From: Rhizobiaceae bacterium
GTDB lineage: Bacteria; Pseudomonadota; Alphaproteobacteria; Rhizobiales; Rhizobiaceae
Length of the DNA: 5,340 nt
NCBI GenBank assembly: GCA_028865845.1
Contig: JAGWJK010000387.1
Span: 1-5,340 of the forward strand
Direction of reading: 5' to 3'
The stretch's first letter is position 1. Every line of letters begins with the position of its first letter. The notes under the pieces are model-generated. The model was not told the DNA's origin, made no database searches, and was given only the letters and a program-made list of their open reading frames with translations. Position numbers and translations under genes: made by a program. Below, in pieces: positions 1 through 4,942 of the stretch.

Positions 1-62
1 GTGAGGGCCTCACGGACCTCATCGAGCTTGAACGGCTTGATAATGGCCATCACAATTTTCAT
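1..62 (-). CDS. glnK: PII nitrogen regulatory protein GlnK, N-terminal 20 codons (cut by left edge)
   Basis: The minus strand from 62 reads MKIVMAIIKPFKLDEVREAL, which is the first beta strand and helix of a PII signal protein. The MKIVMAIIKPFKLDEV start matches rhizobial GlnK better than GlnB, which usually begins MKKIEAIIKPFKLDEV. PII trimers bind ATP/ADP and 2-oxoglutarate, are uridylylated by GlnD on a T-loop Tyr (outside this window), and GlnK typically blocks the AmtB ammonium channel. The ATG at 62..60 is preceded by GGGA at 72..69, a usable ribosome site. A sigma-54 promoter with NtrC sites lies upstream, as expected for a glnK-amtB operon; amtB is inferred to lie beyond position 1. 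Only about a sixth of the protein is visible, so the GlnK versus GlnB call rests on the N-terminus and the promoter. Confidence 0.88.
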   Translation of the reverse strand, partial: MKIVMAIIKPFKLDEVREAL

Positions 63-150
63 CTGGTTTCCCATCCTTTGTTTACCCTCGGCACGGAGCC
101 GACTCTCCTTGCCGCTGACGAGTATTTCAGCAGCGACCGGGGATACACAT

Positions 151-165
151 TCAAGGGGCGTGCCA
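151..165 (-). promoter_or_regulatory. sigma-54 (RpoN) -24/-12 promoter of glnK
   Basis: On the minus strand, 165..151 reads TGGCACG-CCCC-TTGA. The RpoN consensus is TGGCACG-N4-TTGCW, so the only visible departure is A for C at the -12 dinucleotide. The spacing is exact. Transcription would start near 139-140, giving a leader of about 77 nt before the glnK ATG at 62. The leader contains two small possible hairpins (TCGGC/GCCGA at 88-102 and GCTGA/TCAGC at 114-131). Sigma-54 promoters need an AAA+ activator, and matching NtrC sites lie upstream. Confidence 0.85.
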
Positions 166-182
166 GATTCGTGACACATTTA

Positions 183-195
183 TAACTAATTGAAT
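183..195 (-). promoter_or_regulatory. putative IHF binding site in the glnK promoter
   Basis: The minus strand 195..183 reads ATTCAATTAGTTA, which fits the IHF consensus WATCAA-N4-TTR at all but one defined position. It sits in an AT-rich stretch between the -24/-12 element and the NtrC sites, where IHF commonly bends DNA to let the activator contact sigma-54 polymerase. AT-rich DNA gives chance matches easily, so this is supported mainly by position. Confidence 0.5.
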
Positions 196-214
196 TTTAA
201 CGGGATTACTTCAA

Positions 215-229
215 GCACCTAATAAAGCG
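215..229. promoter_or_regulatory. possible weak second NtrC site (one good half-site)
   Basis: GCACC at 215-219 matches one NtrC half-site, but the partner arm (AGCG at 226-229) departs from GTGC. Its centre is about 36 bp from the centre of the strong site at 251-265. NtrC enhancers often come in pairs roughly three turns apart, usually nearer 32 bp, so the spacing is only approximate. It overlaps the tesB terminator hairpin. Confidence 0.3.
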
Positions 230-244
230 GCAATTCCAGCCGCT
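221..244 (-). terminator. probable rho-independent terminator of tesB
   Basis: On the minus strand the stem AGCGGC (244..239), a 7-nt loop and GCCGCT (231..226) form a 6-bp GC-rich hairpin. It is followed by a T-rich run, TTTATT overlapping the stem end (226..221). It starts 45 nt past the tesB stop codon. The T tract is short and interrupted, so termination may be partial and some tesB transcript could run on into glnK. Confidence 0.5.
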
Positions 245-250
245 CAATGA

Positions 251-265
251 GCACAAATAAAGTGC
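251..265. promoter_or_regulatory. NtrC (NRI) binding site, upstream enhancer of glnK
   Basis: GCAC-AAATAAA-GTGC is a perfect 4+4 dyad with a 7-bp spacer, the same layout as the NtrC consensus TGCACC-N5-GGTGCA. Its centre is about 119 bp upstream of the predicted glnK start, in the usual enhancer range. It lies only 23 bp beyond the tesB stop codon, so the enhancer sits inside the tesB 3' untranslated region. Expected behaviour, inferred from family knowledge: phosphorylated NtrC activates glnK under nitrogen limitation. Confidence 0.7.
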
Positions 266-288
266 ATTTTTATAAATTTGATGAATTT

Positions 289-1173
289 CTAGGCATTTGC
301 CTTTTTACGAATCAACCCCTCCTGCGCCACCGACGCAATCAGGACACCAGATCTCGTAAAGAGACTACCGCGCGCCATGCCCCGCGCACCTGAAGCGCTG
401 GGGCTGTCCTGGCTGTAAAGCAGCCAGTCGTCGAGCTTGAATGGACGGTGAAACCACATGGCATGGTCGAGACTTGCGACCTGCAGATCCTGGTCGAAGA
501 CCGAGGTGCCGTGGGCGTGCAGCGCCGCGTCGAGCAGCGTCATGTCTGAGAGATAGGCCAGCACGGAATTCTGGTAGAGCCGGTCGTCGGGAACGGGACC
601 CGTCAGGCGGACCCAGATATTCTGCCGCTGGCTTGGCGCCCTGCGCGAGAAGTAATCTTCGATGGACACCGGGCGGATTTCGATCGCCCGCTTCCTCTCC
701 CAGTAGCGACGGACGTTCTCCGGCGCATGCGCGATATAGCGCGCCTTGACCTGCTCCTCGTCCATCAGATCCTCTGGCATCGGCACGTCGGGCATGTCAC
801 CCTGGTGATCGAAGCCGGGCTCATCGACCTGGAAGGATGCCGTCAGCGCGAAGATCGCCTTGCCGTGCTGAACCGCAAGCACCCGCCGGGTGTTGAAGCT
901 CGAACCATCCCGCAGCCGGTCGACCTGATAGAGGATCGGGATCGAAGGATCGCCCGGCAGCATGAAATAGGCATGCAGCGAGTGCACGAACCGACCGCCG
1001 TCGACGGTCCTTTGCGCCGCCATCAGTGCCTGGCCGATGACCTGTCCGCCGAAAACGCGCTGCCAGCCGACCTGAGGACTGTTGCCGCGAAACAGGTTCA
1101 TCTCGATCGTTTCCAGATCGAGCGTCGCGAGCGTGACTTCCATGGCGGTGGGTTTCTCGTTCTCACGCGACAT
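289..1173 (-). CDS. tesB: acyl-CoA thioesterase II (TesB)
   Basis: This 294-residue protein is a double-hotdog acyl-CoA thioesterase that hydrolyses acyl-CoA to free fatty acid and CoA in the cytosol. The N-terminal hotdog shows GWQRVFGGQVIGQAL (36-50) and HSLHAYFMLPGD (64-75). The C-terminal one shows LAYLSDMTLLDAAL (205-218), SLDHAMWFHRPF (234-245) and SVAQEGLIR (281-289). The catalytic Asp-Thr-Gln set of E. coli TesB corresponds here to D210, S234 (Ser for Thr) and Q284. Length matches the family (about 285-290). I start it at the ATG 1173..1171 (MSRENEKPT) with GGAG 10 nt upstream. An in-frame ATG at 1245 would add 24 residues unlike the family and run into the divergent promoter region. 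It lies just upstream of glnK on the same strand; in E. coli tesB instead follows glnK-amtB. Its physiological substrate is not evident. Confidence 0.93.
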   Translation of the reverse strand: MSRENEKPTAMEVTLATLDLETIEMNLFRGNSPQVGWQRVFGGQVIGQALMAAQRTVDGGRFVHSLHAYFMLPGDPSIPILYQVDRLRDGSSFNTRRVLAVQHGKAIFALTASFQVDEPGFDHQGDMPDVPMPEDLMDEEQVKARYIAHAPENVRRYWERKRAIEIRPVSIEDYFSRRAPSQRQNIWVRLTGPVPDDRLYQNSVLAYLSDMTLLDAALHAHGTSVFDQDLQVASLDHAMWFHRPFKLDDWLLYSQDSPSASGARGMARGSLFTRSGVLIASVAQEGLIRKKANA

Positions 1174-1213
1174 TTTGAATGAACTCCGATGGTAGGAACC
1201 GGGAATGGGATGA

Positions 1214-1221
1214 TCTATATA
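1214..1221. promoter_or_regulatory. shared -10 palindrome CTATATAG between tesB and the ubi gene
   Basis: The 83-bp gap between the divergent tesB and monooxygenase starts contains CTATATAG. Because it is its own reverse complement, it offers the alphaproteobacterial housekeeping -10 form CTATAT on both strands. Starts would fall near 1209 for tesB and 1226 for the ubi gene, giving leaders of about 30-36 nt. I see no convincing CTTGAC-type -35 box at 17 bp on either side, so promoter strength and direction are unclear. Confidence 0.35.
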
Positions 1222-1256
1222 GAACAGGAAATGATGGCAGGACACGGGGAAGCGCG

Positions 1257-2486
1257 ATGTTGGACATGCTGGTAGTGGGTGGCGGTTATGTGGGTCTTGC
1301 CGCTGCGGTCGCGGTCAAGCAGGCCGCGCCCCATCTCGACGTCATGGTCGTCGAAGCAGCCCCGGAACATGTCTGGAAGAAGGATCAGCGCGCGTCGGCG
1401 ATCATCGCCGCCGCCGCGAAGATGCTCGATGTCTTTGGCGTCTGGGACGAGATCAAACCCGAGGCCGAGCCGATAACCCGGATGATCGTCACCGATTCGC
1501 GCACGAGCGACCCCGTCCGCCCGGTCTTCCTCACCTTCGACGGCGAGGTCGGCAAGACCGAAACGGGTGAAGGCCAACCCTTCGCCCACATGGTGCCGAA
1601 CGTCGCGATGGTCGCAGCTCTCCGCAATGCCTGCGAGCGTCTGGGCATCCCGATCCGCCACGGCGTCAGCGCGACCGATTTCAAGACCGACGATGCGGGC
1701 GTCAAGCTCAACCTCTCGGATGGAAGCAGCCTGGAAACACGGCTGCTTATCGCCTGCGACGGCGTGCGCTCCAAGCTGCGCGACATGGCAGGCATCAAGA
1801 CGGTCAGCTGGAATTATGGCCAGTCTGGCATCGTCACCACCGTCGAACACGAACGCCCGCATAATGGTTGCGCCGAGGAACACTTCCTGCCCTCCGGCCC
1901 CTTCGCTATCCTGCCCCTGAAGAACAATCGCTCGTCGCTGGTCTGGACGGAGCGTACCGCCGACGCCGACCGCCTGGTCTCCACCGACGATCTGCTATTC
2001 GACGAGGAGCTCGAGCGCCGTTTCGGCCACAAGCTTGGTGCCATCCGCGCTGTCGGAGACCGCCGCGCCTTTCCGCTCGGCCTGACGCTCGCCCGCGCCT
2101 TTGTAGCGCCGCGCTTCGCGCTTGCCGGCGACGCCGCTCACGGCATCCACCCGATATCCGGCCAAGGCCTCAATCTCGGCTTCAAGGATGTGGCGGCACT
2201 TGCCGAAACCGTGGTCGAAGCCGACCGCCTCGGGCTGGATATCGGCTCGATCAACATCCTCGAGCGCTACCAGACCTGGCGGCGCTTCGACACCTTCCGC
2301 ATGGGGGTGACGACGGATGTGCTGAACCGGCTGTTTTCCAACGATATCATGCCGCTGCGCATCGCCCGCGACTTCGGCCTCGGCGTCGTCGATCGCCTGC
2401 CGAGCCTCAAGAGCTTCTTCATCGGCCAGGCCGCCGGCACGTCAGCCAAGGACAATCCGCGGCTCTTGGCCGGCGAGGCAATCTGA
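1257..2486 (+). CDS. ubiH: UbiH/UbiF/VisC/COQ6-family FAD-dependent ubiquinone biosynthesis hydroxylase
   Basis: This 409-residue class A flavoprotein monooxygenase probably uses NAD(P)H, O2 and FAD to hydroxylate the ring of a ubiquinone precursor. Visible marks are the dinucleotide-binding motif GGGYVG (8-13) with acidic E33 ending strand 2, the conserved QRASAI segment (44-49), the CDGVRSKLR motif (167-175) that contacts both FAD and pyridine nucleotide in this class, and GDAAHGIHPISGQGLNLG (291-308), which binds the FAD ribityl chain. Length fits the family (about 400). I choose the ATG at 1257 with GGGGA six bases upstream; the in-frame ATG at 1179 would add 26 residues that do not resemble the family and would cross the divergent promoter. 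The ring position cannot be told from sequence: alphaproteobacteria use UbiH, UbiF, UbiL or UbiM in different combinations, so the symbol is a family label. It is divergent from tesB and convergent with the Trm112-like gene, and is probably monocistronic. Confidence 0.88.
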   Translation: MLDMLVVGGGYVGLAAAVAVKQAAPHLDVMVVEAAPEHVWKKDQRASAIIAAAAKMLDVFGVWDEIKPEAEPITRMIVTDSRTSDPVRPVFLTFDGEVGKTETGEGQPFAHMVPNVAMVAALRNACERLGIPIRHGVSATDFKTDDAGVKLNLSDGSSLETRLLIACDGVRSKLRDMAGIKTVSWNYGQSGIVTTVEHERPHNGCAEEHFLPSGPFAILPLKNNRSSLVWTERTADADRLVSTDDLLFDEELERRFGHKLGAIRAVGDRRAFPLGLTLARAFVAPRFALAGDAAHGIHPISGQGLNLGFKDVAALAETVVEADRLGLDIGSINILERYQTWRRFDTFRMGVTTDVLNRLFSNDIMPLRIARDFGLGVVDRLPSLKSFFIGQAAGTSAKDNPRLLAGEAI

Positions 2487-2504
2487 GTGGGGTTCTAGGA
2501 AAAA

Positions 2505-2672
2505 CCCTTCTCCCCTCGGCGAGAAGGTGCCCGACAGGGCGGATGAGGGGGACGGGACGAAGTCCCGAATATTGTGAGCTTAGGCGACTTCGGCGGATCG
2601 AGAGGAGATATCCCTTATCCAACCTCCTGAGTTTGTCAAAGGGCGGCCACTTTCTCCCCGCTGGGGAGAAGG
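2505..2672. repeat. RIME-like inverted pair of palindromic intergenic repeats
   Basis: Two related units face each other. The left begins CCCTTCTCCCC (2505-2515), folds as CCTTCTC/GAGAAGG (2506-2512 with 2521-2527), and continues through GGCGGATGAGGGG (2538-2550). The right, read on the minus strand from 2672, begins CCTTCTCCCC, folds as a 10-bp stem and later contains GGATAAGGG. Between them is a CGGGAC-GAA-GTCCCG hairpin (2553-2567). From memory, CCTTCTCCCC...GGGGAGAAGG with GGATGAGGG is characteristic of rhizobial intergenic mosaic elements (RIME). The element fills almost all of the 201-bp space between two convergent genes; I see no gene in it. Confidence 0.7.
2650..2672. terminator. 10-bp stem hairpin at convergent gene ends, possible bidirectional terminator
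   Basis: CTTTCTCCCC (2650-2659) pairs with GGGGAGAAGG (2663-2672) around a 3-nt loop, with one G-T pair. It lies 15 bp beyond the stop of the Trm112-like gene and about 160 bp beyond the monooxygenase stop. No T-run follows on either strand, so it would be a blocker or 3'-end stabiliser rather than a classical intrinsic terminator. It is also the right arm of the RIME-like repeat. Confidence 0.35.
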
Positions 2673-2687
2673 ACTTGCCACCACAGC

Positions 2688-2876
2688 CTAATCCTCGATC
2701 CGACGCGCTTCCGAGATCAGCATGATCGGGATGCCGTCGCGGATCGGATAGGCGAGCCGCGCTTTTTCGGAGACCAGCTCGTTCCTGTCGCGATCGAAGC
2801 TCAACCTGCCCTTGGTGAGGGGACAGACGAGCAAATCGAGAAGCTTGGGATCGACCTTGCTGACGGTGACATCCAT
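2688..2876 (-). CDS. Trm112/UPF0434 (YcaR-like) family small protein
   Basis: A 62-residue protein with the family signature: [15 protein letters not shown] (11-25), a central [21 protein letters not shown] stretch (33-53, core [12 protein letters not shown] at 42-53) and EARRIED at the end. Trm112 proteins in eukaryotes and archaea are zinc-binding activator partners of methyltransferases; the role of the short bacterial members such as YcaR is poorly defined. Only one Cys (C18) remains of the usual CxxC pairs, so zinc binding is unlikely in this copy. The ATG at 2876 lies 9 bp after the stop of the Lon-domain gene, so the two are almost certainly cotranscribed and perhaps translationally coupled; the ribosome site is weak (AGG, 8 bases from ATG). 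Length is typical for the alphaproteobacterial form. Confidence 0.85.
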   Translation of the reverse strand: MDVTVSKVDPKLLDLLVCPLTKGRLSFDRDRNELVSEKARLAYPIRDGIPIMLISEARRIED

Positions 2877-2885
2877 GGCTGACGC

Positions 2886-3545
2886 CTATTGCAGGACGGA
2901 ATCGGTGTCGCCGAAGCGGGCGAGCACGATTTCGATGATGGCGATGAAGGTTTCCGCCCGTGTCTTCAGATCCGGCGCTTCCAGCAACGCCTGCTTTTCG
3001 GCGGGATCGAATGGCGCCATCATCGCCAGAGAATTCACCAGCGTCATGTTGCTGGCGCGCTCGACGCTCTCCCAATCCGCCTCCAGCTTGTTGGCGTCGA
3101 GATAGGCGCGGAAGGCCGACAGCAACGCCGCGCGATCGACCGTATCCTCTTCGTCGCGTGACTTCAGGTCCGAGATGAATGGTGCGATCCGGAAGGTGCG
3201 ATAGGGTTGATGACCGGCAACCTCGTCGATCAGACGAAAACGGCAGATGCCGGTGAGAGAGGTGATATAGCGGCCGTCGCCAGTCTCGGCAAAGGAGGTG
3301 ACGCGGCCGAGGCAGCCGACATGTGCCAGGTTCGTCGTCTCGGGAGATTCGCCCAGGGCCGGCTGCACGACGCCGATCAGCCGGTTGCTCGCCATGGCGG
3401 CATCGAACATCGCAAGATAACGCGGCTCGAAGATGTTGAGCGGCAATTGTCCGGTCGGCAGCAACAAGGCGCCGGAAAGCGGAAAAATGGCAACCGACTC
3501 TGGCAGGTCGGCCGGCTTCAGATATCTGGCATTACCAACTTGCAT
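2886..3545 (-). CDS. Lon N-terminal (substrate-binding, LAN) domain protein
   Basis: A 219-residue stand-alone protein consisting of the Lon protease N-terminal domain with no ATPase or Ser-Lys protease part. It carries FPLSGALLLPTGQLPLNIFEP (21-41) followed by RYLAMF (42-47), the VGCLGRV strand (76-82), GRYITSLTGICRFRL (91-105), and a C-terminal helical part with NSLAMMAPFDPAEKQALL (171-188) and LKTRAETF (193-200). In Lon this domain recognises substrates; the free-standing bacterial versions have no firmly established function, and a role in protein quality control is inference. It is the first gene of a two-gene unit with the Trm112-like gene, an arrangement I recall as common in alphaproteobacteria. 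I use ATG 3545..3543 with AGGA 8 bases upstream. An in-frame GTG at 3563 would add six residues but has no recognisable ribosome site. Confidence 0.88.
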   Translation of the reverse strand: MQVGNARYLKPADLPESVAIFPLSGALLLPTGQLPLNIFEPRYLAMFDAAMASNRLIGVVQPALGESPETTNLAHVGCLGRVTSFAETGDGRYITSLTGICRFRLIDEVAGHQPYRTFRIAPFISDLKSRDEEDTVDRAALLSAFRAYLDANKLEADWESVERASNMTLVNSLAMMAPFDPAEKQALLEAPDLKTRAETFIAIIEIVLARFGDTDSVLQ

Positions 3546-3553
3546 GATGTCCG

Positions 3554-3557
3554 TCCT
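3554..3557 (-). promoter_or_regulatory. ribosome binding site deciding the Lon-domain protein start
   Basis: AGGA on the minus strand (3557..3554) is followed by 8 bases and then ATG at 3545. It lies inside the possible six-codon extension from GTG 3563, and nothing like a Shine-Dalgarno precedes that GTG. This favours the shorter protein. Confidence 0.6.
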
Positions 3558-3575
3558 GCTCACATCAAAGCGCCA

Positions 3576-3592
3576 GGCGCCTTCAGGGCGCC
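3576..3592. repeat. GC-rich inverted repeat upstream of the Lon-domain gene
   Basis: GGCGCC (3576-3581), five bases, then GGCGCC (3587-3592) form a stable 6-bp hairpin on either strand. It lies 31 bp before the Lon-domain ATG, so it would be in that gene's leader or at the far end of a long chaperedoxin transcript. On the minus strand it is followed by TGGCGCTTTGATG, with no real T-run. It could be a 3'-end hairpin or an operator. The surrounding intergenic stretch (3546-3793) holds no gene I can support, and I found no clear -35/-10 pair in it. Confidence 0.3.
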
Positions 3593-3735
3593 GCGTATCT
3601 CAAAAGACCCGGAACGATATCCCGGCGACGTTGTTCCATGCAGCGTGCCGTTCGAAAGACAATGCGCCTTGCACGCCCGAAAACACAAGAGGATTTCCAG
3701 ACGAAGGTCCGGAGTCGGTGTTTCCTCAAGAAGCC

Positions 3736-3752
3736 TCGGGCGACCGGCCCGA
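3736..3752 (-). terminator. possible 3' hairpin of the chaperedoxin gene
   Basis: On the minus strand TCGGGC, a 5-nt loop and GCCCGA (3752..3736) form a 6-bp GC-rich stem starting 41 nt after the stop codon at 3794. It is followed by GGCTTCTTG rather than a clean T-run, so it is a weak terminator candidate chosen mainly by position. Confidence 0.3.
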
Positions 3753-3793
3753 ACATGGTGATTCGGGTCGGCCTATCGAATGCCGCCTGCGCG

Positions 3794-4786
3794 TTACGAA
3801 AACAGGATCGACGACAGCTTACGGCGTGCTGCGATGGTCGCCGGATCCTTCGGACCCCATACTTCGAAGAACTGCAGCAGCTGCCGGCGAGCGCCGTCGT
3901 CGTCGAAAGCACGGTCGCGGCGCATGATCGTCAGCAGATGTTCGGCCGCTTCCTCGTGCTTGCCTTCGACGTTGCGGATCTTGGCAAGCTTGATGCGCTG
4001 TTCGTGATTGTCCGGGTTGATCGCCAGCCCGTGCTCGATCGCTACGGGATCGCCGAGTTTGCGGGCCTCGTCGATCTGGTCGAGCTTCTTGACCACCGCC
4101 TGGATGCCGGCATCGTTGGCGAGCGTTTCCGGCAGGTCGGTCAGGGCTTCGCGGGCACGCTGGCTCTGCCCGGCGGCGATCATGCATTCCGCAATACCGG
4201 CGAGCGCCTTGGCATTTTCCGGCTCGGCCTGCAGCACTGCGCCGAACAGCTCGGCGGCACCGTTGACGTCGCCACCGGCGAGCAGCCCTGTCGCCTCTTC
4301 GAGAACCGCTTCGATCTCGGCTGCCTGATCCGGCGCGCCGCCTTCCGGGCCGCCGAGGCGATCGATGAACTGGCGAACCTGGCTTTCGGGAATGGCGCCC
4401 ATGAAACCATCGGCCGGACGGCCGTTGACGAAAGCTATGACCGCCGGGATCGACTGGATGCCGAGCTGGCCGGCGATCGCCGGATGGTCGTCGATGTTCA
4501 TCTTGACGAGCTTGACGCGGCCCCCGGCTTCGTTGACGACCTTTTCGAGCGACGGCGTCAGCTGCCGGCACGGTCCGCACCAGGGCGCCCAGAAATCTAC
4601 CAGCACCGGCTGGTTCCGCGATTCCTCGATGACGTCGCGCGCGAAATTCGCCGTCGTCGTGTCCTTGATCAAAGCGCCCGCCTCACCGGCCGCGGCAGCC
4701 GTTCCGGCCGGCTTGTTGCCGTAGGATGCCGAGGCCGACATCTGGCCGCCGAAGGAAGCGTTATAGGGATTGTTCGAACCGCTCAT
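3794..4786 (-). CDS. cnoX: thioredoxin-TPR chaperedoxin (CnoX/YbbN family) with active CGPC site
   Basis: A 330-residue cytosolic protein; no signal peptide or membrane segment is visible. Residues 1-36 are a Ser/Gly/Ala-rich, probably disordered tail. A thioredoxin fold covers about 38-145, with LVDFWAPWCGPCRQLTPSL (62-80), redox pair C70/C73, and the cis-proline loop QSIPAV with P114. The remainder (about 155-330) is Ala-rich helical TPR-type repeats, for example AAELFGAVLQAEPENAKAL (177-195) and EHGLAINPDNHEQRIKLA (251-268). This layout is that of YbbN/CnoX, which holds unfolding proteins and hands them to GroEL or DnaK. E. coli CnoX lacks thioredoxin activity (SxxC), whereas alphaproteobacterial forms such as that of Caulobacter keep WCGPC, so this one should be redox-active. 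The ATG at 4786 has GGGAGA about 6 bases upstream. Databases may label it simply thioredoxin or trxA. It follows the deacylase gene at a distance of 156 bp. Confidence 0.9.
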   Translation of the reverse strand: MSGSNNPYNASFGGQMSASASYGNKPAGTAAAAGEAGALIKDTTTANFARDVIEESRNQPVLVDFWAPWCGPCRQLTPSLEKVVNEAGGRVKLVKMNIDDHPAIAGQLGIQSIPAVIAFVNGRPADGFMGAIPESQVRQFIDRLGGPEGGAPDQAAEIEAVLEEATGLLAGGDVNGAAELFGAVLQAEPENAKALAGIAECMIAAGQSQRAREALTDLPETLANDAGIQAVVKKLDQIDEARKLGDPVAIEHGLAINPDNHEQRIKLAKIRNVEGKHEEAAEHLLTIMRRDRAFDDDGARRQLLQFFEVWGPKDPATIAARRKLSSILFS

Positions 4787-4820
4787 GAGTGTCTCCCGCC
4801 TGACGGCATTCTGGACCTTT

Positions 4821-4865
4821 GCTAGAGTGAGATGACGGCTCGCCGAGACGTCACCTCACTCTAGC
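4821..4865. repeat. 17-bp-stem inverted repeat upstream of the chaperedoxin gene
   Basis: GCTAGAGTGAGATGACG (4821-4837) and CGTCACCTCACTCTAGC (4849-4865) are inverted copies differing at one base, separated by 11 bp. In minus-strand RNA the odd position becomes a G-U pair, so the stem is fully paired there. The loop can add three more pairs (CTC/GAG). It lies 34 bp upstream of the chaperedoxin ATG. No T-run follows on either strand. It could be an operator for a dimeric regulator, an RNA leader structure, or a terminator/processing hairpin for the upstream deacylase transcript. The sequence does not decide between these. Confidence 0.75.
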
Positions 4866-4874
4866 CGTTTGATT

Positions 4875-4921
4875 GAGCATGATCGCCTCCAAAAACCGCC
4901 TCGCGATTTCCGGGGATCAGG
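4875..4921. repeat. degenerate copy of a dispersed rhizobial palindromic repeat
   Basis: On the minus strand this reads GCCTGATCCCCGG...GAGGCGGTTTTTGGAGGCGATCATGCTC. From memory it aligns with a very common intergenic element of Rhizobiales of the form GCATGATCCCGAAAAGTG, CGAAGCGGTTTTCGGA, GATCATGCTC. The ends still form a weak dyad (TGATC/GATCA) and the interior a decayed stem. The assignment rests on recall of the pattern, not on a search. Confidence 0.5.
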
Positions 4922-4942
4922 CTTCGACGCTAAAATCGTATG

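Noticed and set aside
88..131. A riboswitch or attenuator in the glnK leader
   Set aside because: Only two short stems of 5 bp are present, with no T-run or known aptamer pattern, which is ordinary for a leader of this size.
727..1182. A 151-codon plus-strand open frame opposite tesB
   Set aside because: It lies wholly antisense to the conserved TesB reading frame, is rich in Arg and His as such shadows usually are, and has no family resemblance.
1174..1245. Upstream extension of tesB to the ATG at 1245
   Set aside because: The extra 24 residues do not resemble TesB, would span the shared promoter palindrome, and the ATG at 1173 has its own ribosome site.
1868..2725. A 285-codon plus-strand open frame overlapping the monooxygenase gene and repeat
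   Set aside because: It is a frame-shifted reading of the flavoprotein gene with heavy Arg/Pro content, and its tail simply translates the repeat.
2419..3075. A 218-codon minus-strand open frame running through the repeat region and the Trm112-like and Lon-domain genes
   Set aside because: It crosses a RIME-like repeat and overlaps two well-supported genes in another frame; its composition is Arg-rich and unlike any family I know.
3620..3700. A -35/-10 promoter for the Lon-domain operon (CTTGTG on the minus strand)
   Set aside because: No acceptable -10 hexamer stands at 16-18 bp, so I could not support a position even though a promoter in 3546-3793 is likely.
3583..3912. A possible small gene (109 codons, minus strand) in the gap between the chaperedoxin and Lon-domain genes
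   Set aside because: Its first part overlaps the 3' end of the chaperedoxin gene in another frame, it is Arg/Cys-rich with no recognisable domain, and no ribosome site or conserved motif supports it.
3638..4825. A 395-codon open frame on the plus strand, opposite the chaperedoxin gene
   Set aside because: It is antisense to a clear thioredoxin-TPR gene, has no recognisable motif, and is the sort of long open frame that GC-rich coding DNA gives on its complement.
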